Numbered from the stretch's first letter, positions 25,660 to 39,521 are shown. The stretch is 61,352 nt of DNA from Streptococcus mitis (GCF_002096845.1 NZ_NCVK01000009.1:1-61352); one strand, 5' to 3'. The notes: generated by a model from the sequence alone, not told the origin. Numbers and translations are program-made.

Positions 25660-25795
25660 CTTTTTCTCCTTTTATCCTCTAGATAGGACAGGTATTTTCA
25701 CTATTAGATTATATCATATTCCCCTACTATTTGCCCATTTCTACTAATGTTATAAGGTAAATACTATTCCCCAAAAAGTAGAAATTCCTATCCTT

Positions 25796-26833
25796 TTATT
25801 TCACAACAAGTTCATAACGTGTCTTACTTGTGAAGGTTTGACCGGCTTTGAGAATGACTTGGTCTTTGAGGTCACTGTGAATAGCATCTGGTAAAGCTTG
25901 CGCTTCAAGGGCAATCCCATTGTGCTGCACCATTGGCTGACCTCCTATGATGACACTTTCATCCACAAAGTTTGCTGTGTAGACAACAAAACAAGGAGCC
26001 TCTGTCTTGAAAAGCAGGAAGCGACCTGAGTTTTGGTCATAAAGGAAACCAGCATTGTCATGGCCTGCAGGAAGAGCGAATGGATGATCCAAACCAGATA
26101 CCAGCTGGATTTGCTCATCTTCTTCTGCAAAGATGTCTTTCAATAAGGCACCATTGTAGATGTGTTTAACCACATCACGATTGGCATCTGGAGTTTTTAC
26201 AGGAACACCGTCGGGAGCGATTGGGTAAATGCCCTCTGTGTTTAGTTGGAAGACATGACGGTCAATCGTCTGCGTGAAATCACCAGACAAGTTAAAATAG
26301 CTGTGGTTGGTTGGATTGACCAGCGTATCCTGATCTGTCGTCACCTTGTAGCTAATTTCATAGGCACCAGTTTCTTCCAAGTGGTAACTGATCCAAATCT
26401 TGAGATTGCCAGGAAATCCTCCTGTCCCGTCTGTACGCTCTGTGTAGAGAGTCAAGCCATGGTCGCTCACTTCAACTAGTTCAAACAAGCTAGAATCCCA
26501 ACCAGTTGAACCACTGTGGTTACAGTTGCTAGCATTGTTGACTTCAAGGTCATAGGTCTTGCCATTAAGCTCAAAGGTCGCACCTGCAATACGGCCCGCC
26601 ACAGGACCTACGCTCGCTCCATGCTTAGGACTATTGCCTACATAGCTGTCAAAGTCATCAAATCCCAAGATAACGTTGGCAAAATTTCCAGCCTTGTCAG
26701 GTGTTACATAGCGCAAGATGGTCGCACCATAAGTCATGACCTCAAGTTGGTAGCCACCGTTCGTCTCAAATCGATAGGCCAAAACATCTTGTCCCTCAAC
26801 ATTTCCAAACACACGCTCTGTGTATGCTTTCAT
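25796..26833 (-). CDS. galM: Aldose 1-epimerase
   Basis: The protein has 345 residues, the standard length. Catalytic features are visible: VGPVAGRIAG, NASNCNHSGSTGWD, the acid His in NPTNHSYFNLSG and the base Glu in GIALEAQALPDAIH. It interconverts alpha and beta galactose or glucose. As the last gene of the BgaC-PTS-AgaS-GalM cluster, it prepares beta-galactose released from host glycans for the Leloir or tagatose routes. It is separated from agaS by 116 bp, with a weak hairpin (ACCATAGA/TCTATGGT, 26867-26903) that may give partial termination. Confidence 0.95.
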   Translation of the reverse strand: MKAYTERVFGNVEGQDVLAYRFETNGGYQLEVMTYGATILRYVTPDKAGNFANVILGFDDFDSYVGNSPKHGASVGPVAGRIAGATFELNGKTYDLEVNNASNCNHSGSTGWDSSLFELVEVSDHGLTLYTERTDGTGGFPGNLKIWISYHLEETGAYEISYKVTTDQDTLVNPTNHSYFNLSGDFTQTIDRHVFQLNTEGIYPIAPDGVPVKTPDANRDVVKHIYNGALLKDIFAEEDEQIQLVSGLDHPFALPAGHDNAGFLYDQNSGRFLLFKTEAPCFVVYTANFVDESVIIGGQPMVQHNGIALEAQALPDAIHSDLKDQVILKAGQTFTSKTRYELVVK

Positions 26834-26949
26834 TCTGTTCTCCTTTTACTATTTCTCTCAAGCAAACAAACCATAGAAAGCCTACTGACAATCTATGGTT
26901 TACTTGTATGATTTACAAACTCTTTTATCAAGAATCTATAAACGCAGTA

Positions 26950-28116
26950 TTACTTTTGGTATTCGTGGATGATAACACCTTGTACCACACGGTTTACGGT
27001 ACCTGTAGGAGACGGTGTATCTGGTTTATTTTCTACCTTGAGTGAAGTCAATAGGGCAAAGAGTTGGGCATAAACAATGTAAGGGAAGACACGGTAAATA
27101 TCATTCAAGACACCGCCACAACCAAGGGCCACTTCTTTGACATTTTCAAGACCAAAGGCTTGATCACTCAAAAGTACAACACGACGAGCAATCTGGTCAC
27201 CAGCAACTTCACGAACCAAGTCCAAGTCGTACTTACGAGTGTAGTCTGTCTTTGTACCAAAGACCAAAACAACTGTATCTTCGTTGATAAGAGATTTTGG
27301 ACCGTGACGGAATCCGACTGGGCTTTCATACATGGTCGCAACTTGACCAGCAGTTAGTTCCAAAATCTTGAGCTGAGCTTCATGAGCAAGACCAAAGAAA
27401 GGACCAGCGCCTAGATAGATGACACGGTTAAAGTCTAGGTCAACAAGTTCTTTGACATCTTCTGCATTGTCTAGAATTTTACGGGCAAGACTAGATACAA
27501 CTTCAAAACGTTCAGCTTTAACAGCAAATTCTGTAGGATCAAAAACCAAGAGAGCTGTCAACATCATAGACGTAAAGCTAGAAGTCATGGCAAAGCCAGC
27601 ATCATTAGAGGCAGCTGGCTGCAAAAGCAAGAGATTGCGGTCATCTCCTTGGGCTTGGAGAGCCAATTTACCGTCCGCTGCACAAGTAATCGTCACTTGA
27701 TAAAGCTCATCCACCAAGGCTTTTGCCAAATCAACAGTCGCCACACTTTCAGGCGAGTTCCCACTACGAGCAAAAGACACAAGGACAGTTGGCACATCTT
27801 TTTTCAAATAAGTTTCTGGATTGGCAACGATATCTGTTGTCGCAATGGCATTGAAATTCCATTTGCGTTCGTCATAGACTTCCTTAAAGTAAGGTACCAA
27901 GGTATCTCCCACATAAGCAGAAGTCCCAGCACCTGTCAAGATAACCTTGATATAGTCATGTTTATCCGCAATCCCTTGCAGGAAGGCTGCAATTTCTTCA
28001 CGTTTTGCTTGATAAGATTCAAAAGCTTCTTTCCATACATCAGGCTGTTGGTAGATTTCACGTGTCGTGATTTCTGCACCCAATTCGAGCAAGTCTTCTT
28101 TTGTATAATGTAGCAT
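26950..28116 (-). CDS. agaS: Sugar isomerase AgaS (SIS domain)
   Basis: The protein has 388 residues and two SIS modules: the first with VILTGAGTSAYVGDTL, VSFARSGNSPESV and ASNDAGFAMTSSFTSM, the second with VIYLGAGPFFGLAHEAQLK and ESPVGFRHGPKSL. AgaS proteins act as ketose/aldose isomerases or deaminases on amino-sugar or galactose phosphates. It likely processes the sugar phosphate delivered by the adjacent mannose-family PTS. A BOX element separates it from the EIIA gene by about 300 bp, yet it is on the same strand and no terminator is obvious, so transcription probably continues. Confidence 0.9.
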   Translation of the reverse strand: MLHYTKEDLLELGAEITTREIYQQPDVWKEAFESYQAKREEIAAFLQGIADKHDYIKVILTGAGTSAYVGDTLVPYFKEVYDERKWNFNAIATTDIVANPETYLKKDVPTVLVSFARSGNSPESVATVDLAKALVDELYQVTITCAADGKLALQAQGDDRNLLLLQPAASNDAGFAMTSSFTSMMLTALLVFDPTEFAVKAERFEVVSSLARKILDNAEDVKELVDLDFNRVIYLGAGPFFGLAHEAQLKILELTAGQVATMYESPVGFRHGPKSLINEDTVVLVFGTKTDYTRKYDLDLVREVAGDQIARRVVLLSDQAFGLENVKEVALGCGGVLNDIYRVFPYIVYAQLFALLTSLKVENKPDTPSPTGTVNRVVQGVIIHEYQK

Positions 28117-28216
28117 TGAGTTCCTCTTTTTCTATCAAATATGGGAATGGGAGTAAGCCCCATTCCCATGTATATTCTATATAAAATGCTCTAACGGTTT
28201 TCACGTTGTCACATCG

Positions 28217-28413
28217 TATACTCAATGAAAATCAAAGAGCAAACTAGGAAACTAGCCGCAGGCTGCTCAAAGCACTGCTTTGAGGTTGCAGATAGAACTG
28301 ACGAAGTCAGCTCAAAACACCGTTTTGAGGTTGCAGATAGAGCTGACGAAGTCAGTAACATACCTACGGCAAGGCGACACTAGTATGGTTTAAAGAGATT
28401 TTCGAAGAGTATT
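28217..28413 (-). repeat. BOX element (A-B-B-C on minus) abutting the EIIA stop codon
   Basis: It has the same architecture as the copy at 13.6 kb: boxA start TATACTCTTCGAAAATC-like, two boxB units with CTGACTTCGTCAG, and the boxC end CATTGAGTATA. The first bases overlap the TAA stop codon of the EIIA gene (28412-28414). It lies inside the predicted bga operon message and would form a long stem in that RNA. Confidence 0.95.
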
Positions 28414-28816
28414 ATTCATCTTCGTCATCATCGAAGCCAGCTAACAGGTCATTGACTTTCACAATGCTTTCTGCAGCACGGCTCTTGTAGTCCGCATCTG
28501 CACCTGTAAGGCTAGCATTGATAAATTCAATCACCATTGGAAGATTCATCCCTGCGTAAAGTTCGATGTCACGACCTTCCATAATCAAACGGCTTACCAC
28601 GTTACATGGTGTTCCACCGAGAAGATCCGCAAAGACTAGGAAATCATCCAATCCTTCAATAGCAGCTTCAAATTTTGCAGTAAATTCTTCTGGGCCATCT
28701 TCTGGAAGAAGAGCTACTGTGTAAATGTTGTCTTGTGGGCCCATGATCATTTCTGTGCTACCTTTAAGCTCCTCACAGAAGCGACCATGGCTCACCAAAA
28801 TTAATGATTGCGTCAT
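28412..28816 (-). CDS. PTS EIIA component, mannose/galactosamine family
   Basis: The protein has 134 residues. The EIIA-Man fold starts MTQSLILVSHGRFCEELKG, with the phosphorylated His10. GGTPCNVVSRLIM follows further on. The acidic tail is GFDDDEDE. It accepts phosphate from HPr and passes it to EIIB. It is unlinked from EIIB, as usual for this operon type. It starts 3 bp after the EIID stop. Its stop codon coincides with the edge of a BOX element, which suggests the repeat landed exactly at the gene end. Confidence 0.92.
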   Translation of the reverse strand: MTQSLILVSHGRFCEELKGSTEMIMGPQDNIYTVALLPEDGPEEFTAKFEAAIEGLDDFLVFADLLGGTPCNVVSRLIMEGRDIELYAGMNLPMVIEFINASLTGADADYKSRAAESIVKVNDLLAGFDDDEDE

Positions 28817-28819
28817 AAA

Positions 28820-29641
28820 TTATGCGCCCATTCCAAGTACAAATTTACCAAAGGCAGAAAGAGCCAAAGCAAGTACGATAATAATACCGATAGCTTTAGT
28901 AGAGTTCATACCTTTCTTACCAAGCAACCAGAAGATAAAGGCAGTAAAGATTGCTGGAAGCAAGCGTGGGAAGATTTGGTTCAAGATGTCTTGGAAGTCA
29001 ATCATCTTCTCACCGATTGCCCATTTGTAAGAAATTTCAAAGTTGATCATTGTTGCTACAAGAGCACCCATCATGAAGACACCAAGTACAGATGCAGCGT
29101 CAATCAAAGCTGTCAAGGTACTTTGCATGTTGTTGATAAGATTAACCCCTTCTTTGTAGGCAAATTCCAACTGTTTCCAACGGAAGATGTCATACGCTAC
29201 TGCAACTGCAATCCAAAGGAAGATACCCCAAGGTTGACCAGCGATAGCCATGGTTGCTGCGATAGATCCCATGATAGCAGGTACAAGCGAACCAAAGATT
29301 GTATCTCCAAGAGGAGCAAATGGTCCCATCAAACCTGTCTTGATACCGTTAACGGCATCTTTTGAACCCACACCATCTTTTTCTTCCATGGCAAGGTCAA
29401 AACCAGCGATAATGGTGTGGAAGAATGGTGAAGTATTGAAGAATTGAGTATGAACTTTCATCATTTCTTTCAATTCAGGAGTTCCATCCCCATACATTTT
29501 ACGCAATTGAGGCAAGATCATGTAAAGGTAACCAGAAGCTTGCATACGTTCGTAGTTCCAACCCAATTGGAAAGTAAACAAGCTACGTTTGTTGATTTGA
29601 TTAAAATCTTCTTTTGTAAGTTTGTAATTAGAATTCGTCAT
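28820..29641 (-). CDS. PTS EIID component, mannose family
   Basis: The protein has 273 residues from the ATG at 29641 (a GTG five codons upstream is possible). It begins MTNSNYKLTKEDFNQINKRS and carries the EIID hallmark FNTSPFFHTIIAGFDLAMEEK. Several hydrophobic helices sit in the C-terminal half. With EIIC it forms the membrane channel of the sugar transporter. It overlaps the EIIC gene by 14 bp. The substrate is inferred from BgaC as galactose or a galactoside. Confidence 0.92.
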   Translation of the reverse strand: MTNSNYKLTKEDFNQINKRSLFTFQLGWNYERMQASGYLYMILPQLRKMYGDGTPELKEMMKVHTQFFNTSPFFHTIIAGFDLAMEEKDGVGSKDAVNGIKTGLMGPFAPLGDTIFGSLVPAIMGSIAATMAIAGQPWGIFLWIAVAVAYDIFRWKQLEFAYKEGVNLINNMQSTLTALIDAASVLGVFMMGALVATMINFEISYKWAIGEKMIDFQDILNQIFPRLLPAIFTAFIFWLLGKKGMNSTKAIGIIIVLALALSAFGKFVLGMGA

Positions 29642-30533
29642 CTTCGATTTCCCCACTTTCTGATGGTGTAGAAGGTGCTGCTACAGCTACTTTTTGGCTA
29701 TTTTTGAAGTGAAGCACTGCAAGGAAGATACCCACGATAGAGATACCAATCATAGACAATCCTTTAAAGTTGTTGACAAAAGCAATTTTTTCAGCAACAT
29801 CTTTAGGTAGAGTACCTAAGATACCAGCAACAGCGCCACCAAGACCTGTTACATATGAGTAAAGAACAGTCAACATAGCTGTCAAACCAAATCCCATTGC
29901 AAGATAGTGAAGGTTACGTTTAACTGGAAGGTAACGAAGCAGGATTGCAAATCCAAGACCTGGAAGCATACGTCCTGCGAGTGTCAAACCATCTGCAATC
30001 CATTTATATGCTTCAACTAAGTCTACCACTGATTGTACGAAGGCACCACCAAAGGCAAGGGCAAAGAAGACTGGAAGGGCACGAGATAAAGCCCATGGAA
30101 TCGCACCAAGTAGGTAGTTGCGTTCAATACCTTTATAGTCAAAGCGTTCGATCGCAGCATCCACACGGTGAGCGAAGAAGGTAGTAGTCATACGTCCAAG
30201 AACGTCGAAGTAAGTCAAGAGAGCTGCTACTGGCACAGCGATTGTTGTAATCGCAAGTGCTGTATCAATTCCTTGTGAAACAGAGAAGGCTGTCGCAAGA
30301 ACCGCACCAGAAGTTGCGTCAATACGAGAAGCACCACCGAAGGTACCAACCCCAAGAACGAACAGTTGCAAGTTACCACCGATAAGCAGACCAGTAGTCA
30401 CATCTCCCATAATTAAACCAGTAATAAAACCAGCAAATACAGGGGAACCTGCAGATGAAACGATCGTCAACTCATCACAGATTTGATAAGCTGAGTACAA
30501 AGTGAGAAGTAAAATTTGCCACCATTGTATCAT
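29628..30533 (-). CDS. PTS EIIC component, mannose family
   Basis: The protein has 301 residues with seven or more membrane segments, starting MIQWWQILLLTLYSAYQICDELTI and containing the EIIC-Man pattern FAGFITGLIMGDVTTGLLIGGNLQLF. It forms the translocation pathway with EIID. The C-terminus is hydrophilic and acidic (ESGEIEDDEF). It follows the EIIB gene by 26 bp in the operon order EIIB-EIIC-EIID-EIIA. Confidence 0.93.
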   Translation of the reverse strand: MIQWWQILLLTLYSAYQICDELTIVSSAGSPVFAGFITGLIMGDVTTGLLIGGNLQLFVLGVGTFGGASRIDATSGAVLATAFSVSQGIDTALAITTIAVPVAALLTYFDVLGRMTTTFFAHRVDAAIERFDYKGIERNYLLGAIPWALSRALPVFFALAFGGAFVQSVVDLVEAYKWIADGLTLAGRMLPGLGFAILLRYLPVKRNLHYLAMGFGLTAMLTVLYSYVTGLGGAVAGILGTLPKDVAEKIAFVNNFKGLSMIGISIVGIFLAVLHFKNSQKVAVAAPSTPSESGEIEDDEF

Positions 30534-30559
30534 AACAATGACCTCCTAAAAATTTTTTC

Positions 30560-31036
30560 CTATTTTAATAAGCTCAAAAAGTCTGAAATTGGATCATTTG
30601 GAACCATTTGAGCAGTTAATTTAACACCTTTTTCTGCTAGTTTGTGGAAATCTTCCACATCCTTGTCTACTACGTTGATAGAACGTGTGATAGAACGAGT
30701 TTCTGGTGTTTGAGACATATTCCCAACATTAAGGGTTTCAAGTGGTACACCTGCTTCTACCAAACCAAGGAAGCGGTCTGGTTTACGAGCCACGATAAAG
30801 AGACGTTGGCTATCATATTTACCAGCAAGAATATTGGCTGCCGCTTTTTCAATTGGCAAAATACTCAATTTCACACCTGGTGGTGTCGCAAGTTTCAAAC
30901 CACTCTTTTCAACGTCGTTGTTGACAACTTCGTCGTCTACAACCATAATACGTGAAACATTTAGTTTTCCAGCCCAAAGATTGGCTACTTGTCCGTGGAT
31001 CAAACGTCCATCGATACGGCATCCTACAATTGTCAT
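30560..31036 (-). CDS. PTS EIIB component, mannose family
   Basis: The protein has 158 residues. The active-site loop CRIDGRLIHGQVANLW contains the phospho-accepting His14. The LKLATPPGVKLSI and GNMSQTPETRSI segments are typical of EIIB-Man. It receives phosphate from EIIA and phosphorylates the incoming sugar. Its start overlaps the stop of bgaC by 4 bp (ATGA), which ties PTS synthesis to the galactosidase. Confidence 0.93.
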   Translation of the reverse strand: MTIVGCRIDGRLIHGQVANLWAGKLNVSRIMVVDDEVVNNDVEKSGLKLATPPGVKLSILPIEKAAANILAGKYDSQRLFIVARKPDRFLGLVEAGVPLETLNVGNMSQTPETRSITRSINVVDKDVEDFHKLAEKGVKLTAQMVPNDPISDFLSLLK

Positions 31037-32820
31037 AAGTTTTCCCCCTTTATGTGTTTTAGTGTAGGTTTACGAGTTAAATGAATCTCTTCTTTATATT
31101 CACCCTCTGTCTCAAAGATAATGATGCGGTTTGCACCTTCCTTAAGATAGCTATGAGGGATATAAAGCGAGAGGGTCGGGCCGACGTTCCAAAAACGTCC
31201 TAGATTCTGCCCATTGACAAAGGCAACTCCCTTACCAAACTCAGACAAGTATAGGTAAGTATCTTTTGGCTCTTGGACTGTAAAGTCATAAGCGTAAAAG
31301 GCTGGTTGTCCTTCTGTCCATCCTTTTGAAAAATCAATTTTCTCAGGATTGTCTAGAGGGAGTGGATAGTGTTTCCAGTTTAGTAAGAAGTGCAAATCCT
31401 TACAAACTCCTGTCCGAATTCCCTTACGTTGCGTATCCGCTAAGAACTTGTGTCCATAGTTGACACGCCCCATATTTTCTATCAAGATATCCAATCTAGA
31501 CAGCGCTTTCTTTTCACCTTGATAAAAAATATCTTCCCCAATTTCTGTCTGATATTGGGTTTCAACCCACTGACCATCGACATAAAGCTGAGCTCTATCT
31601 CGACCATCAATGATACGAAGTCTTTCTTCTTCTGCATCCCAGTTTGTTTCTGTTCGATAAAGTAGGTAGCCATAACTTTGTCCCAATTCCTCCATCTTTT
31701 TAGGATAGAGACTTTCTACAGGACTTGACAGACTATCCAAGGTTTCAAATAAGGAAACTTTTTCAACTAGTGGAATAGCATCCAACTCCATACTCTCTTT
31801 GTAAAGTGGCTCTAACTGCGGATACTCTGGGAAATGTGTTGCCATCATCTTCTTGACTGCCAGATATTTGGCAGTTGGATTTCCTTCCTCATCTAGAAGG
31901 GCATCGTAATCATAAGATGTAACTTGTGGCAAATCCAAGGTTCCTCGAGCTGAGCAACCATTCATGAAGCCAAAGTTTGTACCACCGTGGAACATATAAA
32001 GGTTGATAGAGCCTTGCTCCAATACCTCTCGAACAGCTTCTGCCAATTCTTTTGGATCCCGTGTGATAATCGGTTCCTTCCAACGATTGAACCAGCCATC
32101 CCAGAACTCCATACACATGAGTGGCCATTTCTTGCCATGTTCATCAAAGAATTCCTGCATCTGTGAAAAGTTGTAAGGTGCCTTAGAACCAAAGTTCCCT
32201 GTTACAAAGAGATCATCTTCGATTAGGGTTCCAGCTTTCAGAGTTGCTCTCCATGGACCATCTGATGTAAAGAGTGGACAGGTTACGCCACGCTCTTCCA
32301 TCAACTGTCGAATCGCTCTCAGATAAGCCTTATCTTCTCCGTAAGAACCATACTCATTTTCAACCTGCATCATGAGAATATTGCCACCATTGTCCAATAA
32401 ATGTGGAACCAACCGTGCCAAGAGCTGGTCATAGTAGCGACCTACAGCTTCAATATAGACTGGGTCTGATGAACGAATCCTCATATCTTTGGTTAAGAGC
32501 CAAGCCGGTAAACCACCAAATTCCCACTCCGCACAGATAAATGGTGACGGACGTACAATAGCATAGAGGCCTAAATCTTGTGCTGTTTGGAGAAATTTCT
32601 CCAAATCCAGAGCTCCCTCAAAGTTAAACTCACCCTCACTGGGTTCGTGTAGATTCCAAGCAACGTAAGTCTCTACCGTATTAAAACCAAGAGCCTTCAA
32701 GTTATAGAGAGAATGATACCAATCTTCTGGCGGAATCCTAAAATAATGAATGGCGCCGGACAAAATCTTGAACGGTTTCCCATCTAAATAGAAATCGTCC
32801 CTAATCTCAAATCGTGTCAT
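31033..32820 (-). CDS. bgaC: Beta-galactosidase BgaC (GH35)
   Basis: The protein has 595 residues from the ATG at 32820, behind AAGG. A TTG at 32838 is less likely. The GH35 catalytic domain starts FYLDGKPFKILSGAIHYFRIPPEDW. The acid/base is Glu in MMQVENEYGSYGED and the nucleophile Glu in CMEFWDGWFNRW. C-terminal jelly-roll domains include RFWNVGPTLSLYIP. In pneumococcus BgaC removes terminal beta-1,3 galactose from host glycans at the cell surface although it lacks a signal peptide, as here. It is the first gene of the operon with PTS, agaS and galM, under the divergent GntR regulator and probably CcpA. Confidence 0.96.
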   Translation of the reverse strand: MTRFEIRDDFYLDGKPFKILSGAIHYFRIPPEDWYHSLYNLKALGFNTVETYVAWNLHEPSEGEFNFEGALDLEKFLQTAQDLGLYAIVRPSPFICAEWEFGGLPAWLLTKDMRIRSSDPVYIEAVGRYYDQLLARLVPHLLDNGGNILMMQVENEYGSYGEDKAYLRAIRQLMEERGVTCPLFTSDGPWRATLKAGTLIEDDLFVTGNFGSKAPYNFSQMQEFFDEHGKKWPLMCMEFWDGWFNRWKEPIITRDPKELAEAVREVLEQGSINLYMFHGGTNFGFMNGCSARGTLDLPQVTSYDYDALLDEEGNPTAKYLAVKKMMATHFPEYPQLEPLYKESMELDAIPLVEKVSLFETLDSLSSPVESLYPKKMEELGQSYGYLLYRTETNWDAEEERLRIIDGRDRAQLYVDGQWVETQYQTEIGEDIFYQGEKKALSRLDILIENMGRVNYGHKFLADTQRKGIRTGVCKDLHFLLNWKHYPLPLDNPEKIDFSKGWTEGQPAFYAYDFTVQEPKDTYLYLSEFGKGVAFVNGQNLGRFWNVGPTLSLYIPHSYLKEGANRIIIFETEGEYKEEIHLTRKPTLKHIKGENL

Positions 32821-32842
32821 GTTACTACCTTCTGACAATTAA

Positions 32843-32900
32843 AGTTCACGCTTTCATTTGTTGATATAGTAAATATATCTCAATATCCTGCATTTGTCAA
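32843..32900 (-). promoter_or_regulatory. bgaC operon promoter with cre-like site
   Basis: TTGACA (32895-32900) and TATATT (32872-32877) on the minus strand are separated by 17 bp. Between the start site and the ribosome binding site, ATGAAAGCGTGAACT (32843-32857) matches the CcpA cre consensus with one mismatch. Its position downstream of the start suggests a roadblock. The rest of the 320-bp gap to bgaR (to 33140) is AT-rich. It holds a TAAAAT at 33102-33107 as a possible bgaR -10 and no other clear feature. Confidence 0.65.
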
Positions 32901-33140
32901 TAGGTTTTCACAATTTTTTTCATTTTTTACCAACTTTTACACAAAAAAATTATAAAGATATAGATTTTACAGACATAGAACTTCAAGTAGTTAGCATGTA
33001 TAAAAATGTATAAAATCTCCTTTTTTAATATGTAATTTAACCTTATAGCCTATTATTCTAATTTTTTTATTCAAAAGACTACTATTCTTTCCGTTTTTAT
33101 GGTAAAATCTTTAACGGAGAAGGAAAATCGAGGTGAAATT

Positions 33141-33857
33141 ATGGCAATTCCAAAATATCAATATATAAAAGATGAATTAAAGAACAAAATCATCTCTGGG
33201 CAATTTGCAAGTGGAGATAAATTTTACACTGAAGCTGAATTGATTGCAATGTATGATGTTAGTTCTATCACAGTTGTCCGTGCCTTAAACGACCTTGCCA
33301 AAGATGGTTATATTGTCCGCCAACAAGGAAAGGGTACATTCGTTTCACGCGCACGCAAACACAAACTCGTAGAGTTTTCAGATGTAGAAGTTTTTGAAAC
33401 TAAAGATGATAAGGTGACCGTCCTTTCTATTGAACGCGGAAATAAACTAAACTACTTGGAAAAACTTGGATTACGTGGTGATCAGTTCTACTACAAGATT
33501 GAACGTGTCCGCGAAACAAATGGTGTCGCATACATCTACCACACATCATATATCCCAGAACAATACATCAACGCAAATTATCCAAATCTTGAATATTATA
33601 GTTCTATCTATAACCGTTTCAAATCAGATTACCACATTCACATGAATGATGAACATTTTGAAGAAATCAATGAAGTAGCATTTCCAACTCCAGAACATGC
33701 GGCTTCGGTCCTCGGAGTCGATGAGCAATTCCCAACCGTTTTACAAACCAAGACTACTAAGCTAGAGTCTACTGGTCAAGTTCTCGCTTACAGCGAAACT
33801 TATAAACGAGCGGATTATTACAAAATCAAATTCATTTCATGTGACCGTGATCACTAA
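33141..33857 (+). CDS. bgaR: GntR-family regulator (BgaR-type)
   Basis: The protein has 238 residues from the ATG at 33141, chosen for its GAGGTGA site. An in-frame ATG at 33099 is upstream. The N-terminal GntR winged helix covers about 1-70 (YQYIKDELKNKIISGQFASGDKFYTEAELIAMYDVSSITVVRALNDLAKDG pattern, shown in the family for HutC members). A UTRA ligand-binding domain covers about 90-235. It is divergent from bgaC and most likely represses the bga operon until a sugar or sugar phosphate binds UTRA. This agrees with the reported role of BgaR in pneumococcus. Confidence 0.92.
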   Translation: MAIPKYQYIKDELKNKIISGQFASGDKFYTEAELIAMYDVSSITVVRALNDLAKDGYIVRQQGKGTFVSRARKHKLVEFSDVEVFETKDDKVTVLSIERGNKLNYLEKLGLRGDQFYYKIERVRETNGVAYIYHTSYIPEQYINANYPNLEYYSSIYNRFKSDYHIHMNDEHFEEINEVAFPTPEHAASVLGVDEQFPTVLQTKTTKLESTGQVLAYSETYKRADYYKIKFISCDRDH

Positions 33858-33861
33858 GAAG

Positions 33862-33893
33862 AAAGCCTAAGCCTAATCGCTTGGGCTTTTTTC
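33862..33893 (+). terminator. Terminator of bgaR
   Basis: AAGCCtAAGC pairs with GCTTgGGCTT across a CTAATC loop and is followed by TTTT, right after the stop codon. Confidence 0.85.
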
Positions 33894-33916
33894 TATACAT
33901 ATTATACCACAATAAA

Positions 33917-33931
33917 AAGAAAACGCTTACT
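33917..33931 (+). promoter_or_regulatory. cre-like CcpA site upstream of strH
   Basis: AAGAAAACGCTTACT fits the cre consensus with one mismatch. It lies about 150 bp upstream of the predicted strH promoter, in the 304-bp gap 33858-34161, which is otherwise AT-rich with the bgaR terminator and the strH promoter only. Confidence 0.4.
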
Positions 33932-34068
33932 TTTTTGTATGACCTTCTATATTTTGTAGAATATTTTATAGAAATAAGATCGAATTACACTACATATACA
34001 TATGTTAATAAATAGAATTGTGTGCTTAATTTTTATTAGTTTTTATACTTATTATAGTTTTAAAGTAA

Positions 34069-38165
<4,097 letters not shown>

Positions 38166-38176
38166 GTCTTTTGGAT

Positions 38177-38220
38177 AAAAAATAAACAGCGAGATTGTGA
38201 ACCTCGCTGTTTATTTTTTT
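38177..38220. terminator. Bidirectional terminator between strH and purB
   Basis: AAATAAACAGCGAG pairs perfectly with CTCGCTGTTTATTT across a 9-nt loop, with A and T runs on both sides. It serves the convergent strH and purB units. Confidence 0.9.
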
Positions 38221-38222
38221 AA

Positions 38223-39521
38223 TTAATCACCAAGTCCAAGACGTTCAAAGATATCATCCACTCGTTTGGTGTAATAAAGAGGGTTGAAGATCTCGTCGAT
38301 TTCCTCTTGAGTCAGGCGTGATGTCACCTCTGGATCTGCCTCAAGAAGCGGTTTAAAGTCGACTTGATTGTCCCAAGCGTAGGCTGTTTTTGGTTGTACC
38401 AAGTCATAGGCTTGCTCACGGGTCATGCCTTTTTCAATCAAGGTCAACATAGCACGTTGGCTGAAGATCAAACCAAATGTAGAGTTCATGTTGCGGATCA
38501 TGTTTTCTGGGAAGACCGTCAAGTTCTTGACGATATTCCCAAAACGGTTGAGCATGTAATCAATCAAGATAGTTGTATCTGGTGTGATGATGCGCTCAGC
38601 TGATGAGTGCGAAATATCACGTTCATGCCAGAGAGCCACGTTTTCATAAGCTGTAATCATGTGACCACGGATAACACGCGCCAGACCTGTCATATTTTCA
38701 GAACCGATAGGGTTACGTTTATGAGGCATTGCAGATGAACCTTTTTGCCCTTTAGCAAAGAATTCTTCCACTTCGCGTTGTTCTGATTTTTGCAAACCAC
38801 GAATCTCAGTCGCCATACGCTCGATAGAAGTTGCGATGCTGGCAAGAACTGCAAAGTACTCAGCGTGAAGGTCGCGAGGAAGCACCTGTGTAGAGATTTC
38901 TTGAGCACGGATACCCAATTTGTTGCAGACGTATTCCTCTACAAATGGTGGGATATTGGCAAAATTCCCAACCGCACCAGAAATCTTACCAGCTTCCACA
39001 CCAGCAGCCGCATGCTCGAAACGCTCGATATTGCGCTTCATTTCGCTGTAGCAAGTCGCCAATTTAAGACCAAAAGTTGTAGGTTCAGCGTGCACCCCGT
39101 GGGTACGACCCATCATAATGGTGAACTTGTGCTCCTTAGCCTTATCAGCGATGATATTGGTGAAGTTTTCAAGGTCACGACGGATGATGTCGTTGGCTTG
39201 CTTGTAAAGGTAACCGTAGGCAGTATCGACTACGTCAGTAGAAGTTAAACCATAGTGGACCCACTTGCGCTCTTCACCAAGAGTCTCAGAAACCGCACGC
39301 GTGAAAGCCACCACATCGTGACGCGTCTCTTGCTCAATCTCCAAAATACGGTCGATGTCAAAGTCCGCTTTCTCGCGAATCAAAGCCACATCTTCCTTAG
39401 GGATTTCTCCCAACTCAGCCCATGCCTCGTCAGCCAAGATTTCCACCTCAAGCCAAGCACGGTATTTATTTTCTTCACTCCAAATGTTCGCCATCTCAGG
39501 GCGAGAGTAACGGTTGATCAT
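38223..39521 (-). CDS. purB: Adenylosuccinate lyase
   Basis: The protein has 432 residues of the fumarase/aspartase superfamily, with the signature [15 protein letters not shown] (catalytic Ser loop), [14 protein letters not shown] (acid/base His) and [11 protein letters not shown]. It acts twice: SAICAR to AICAR in IMP synthesis, and adenylosuccinate to AMP. It is the last gene of the purD-E-K unit. In this genome it is separated from purK by an AT-rich three-gene insertion, so its expression may depend on read-through. Confidence 0.97.
   Translation of the reverse strand: MINRYSRPEMANIWSEENKYRAWLEVEILADEAWAELGEIPKEDVALIREKADFDIDRILEIEQETRHDVVAFTRAVSETLGEERKWVHYGLTSTDVVDTAYGYLYKQANDIIRRDLENFTNIIADKAKEHKFTIMMGRTHGVHAEPTTFGLKLATCYSEMKRNIERFEHAAAGVEAGKISGAVGNFANIPPFVEEYVCNKLGIRAQEISTQVLPRDLHAEYFAVLASIATSIERMATEIRGLQKSEQREVEEFFAKGQKGSSAMPHKRNPIGSENMTGLARVIRGHMITAYENVALWHERDISHSSAERIITPDTTILIDYMLNRFGNIVKNLTVFPENMIRNMNSTFGLIFSQRAMLTLIEKGMTREQAYDLVQPKTAYAWDNQVDFKPLLEADPEVTSRLTQEEIDEIFNPLYYTKRVDDIFERLGLGD

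Noticed and set aside
13637..28413. The two BOX copies as a composite transposon or CRISPR-like repeats
   Set aside because: They are standard BOX elements with A-B-B-C structure, 14 kb apart, in unrelated contexts.
28808..29365. 185-codon plus-strand frame opposite the EIID gene
   Set aside because: Low-complexity Cys/His-rich antisense translation with no ribosome site, fully inside a recognised PTS gene.
38790..39248. 152-codon plus-strand frame opposite purB
   Set aside because: It lies entirely within purB, with no start signal and no recognisable protein.
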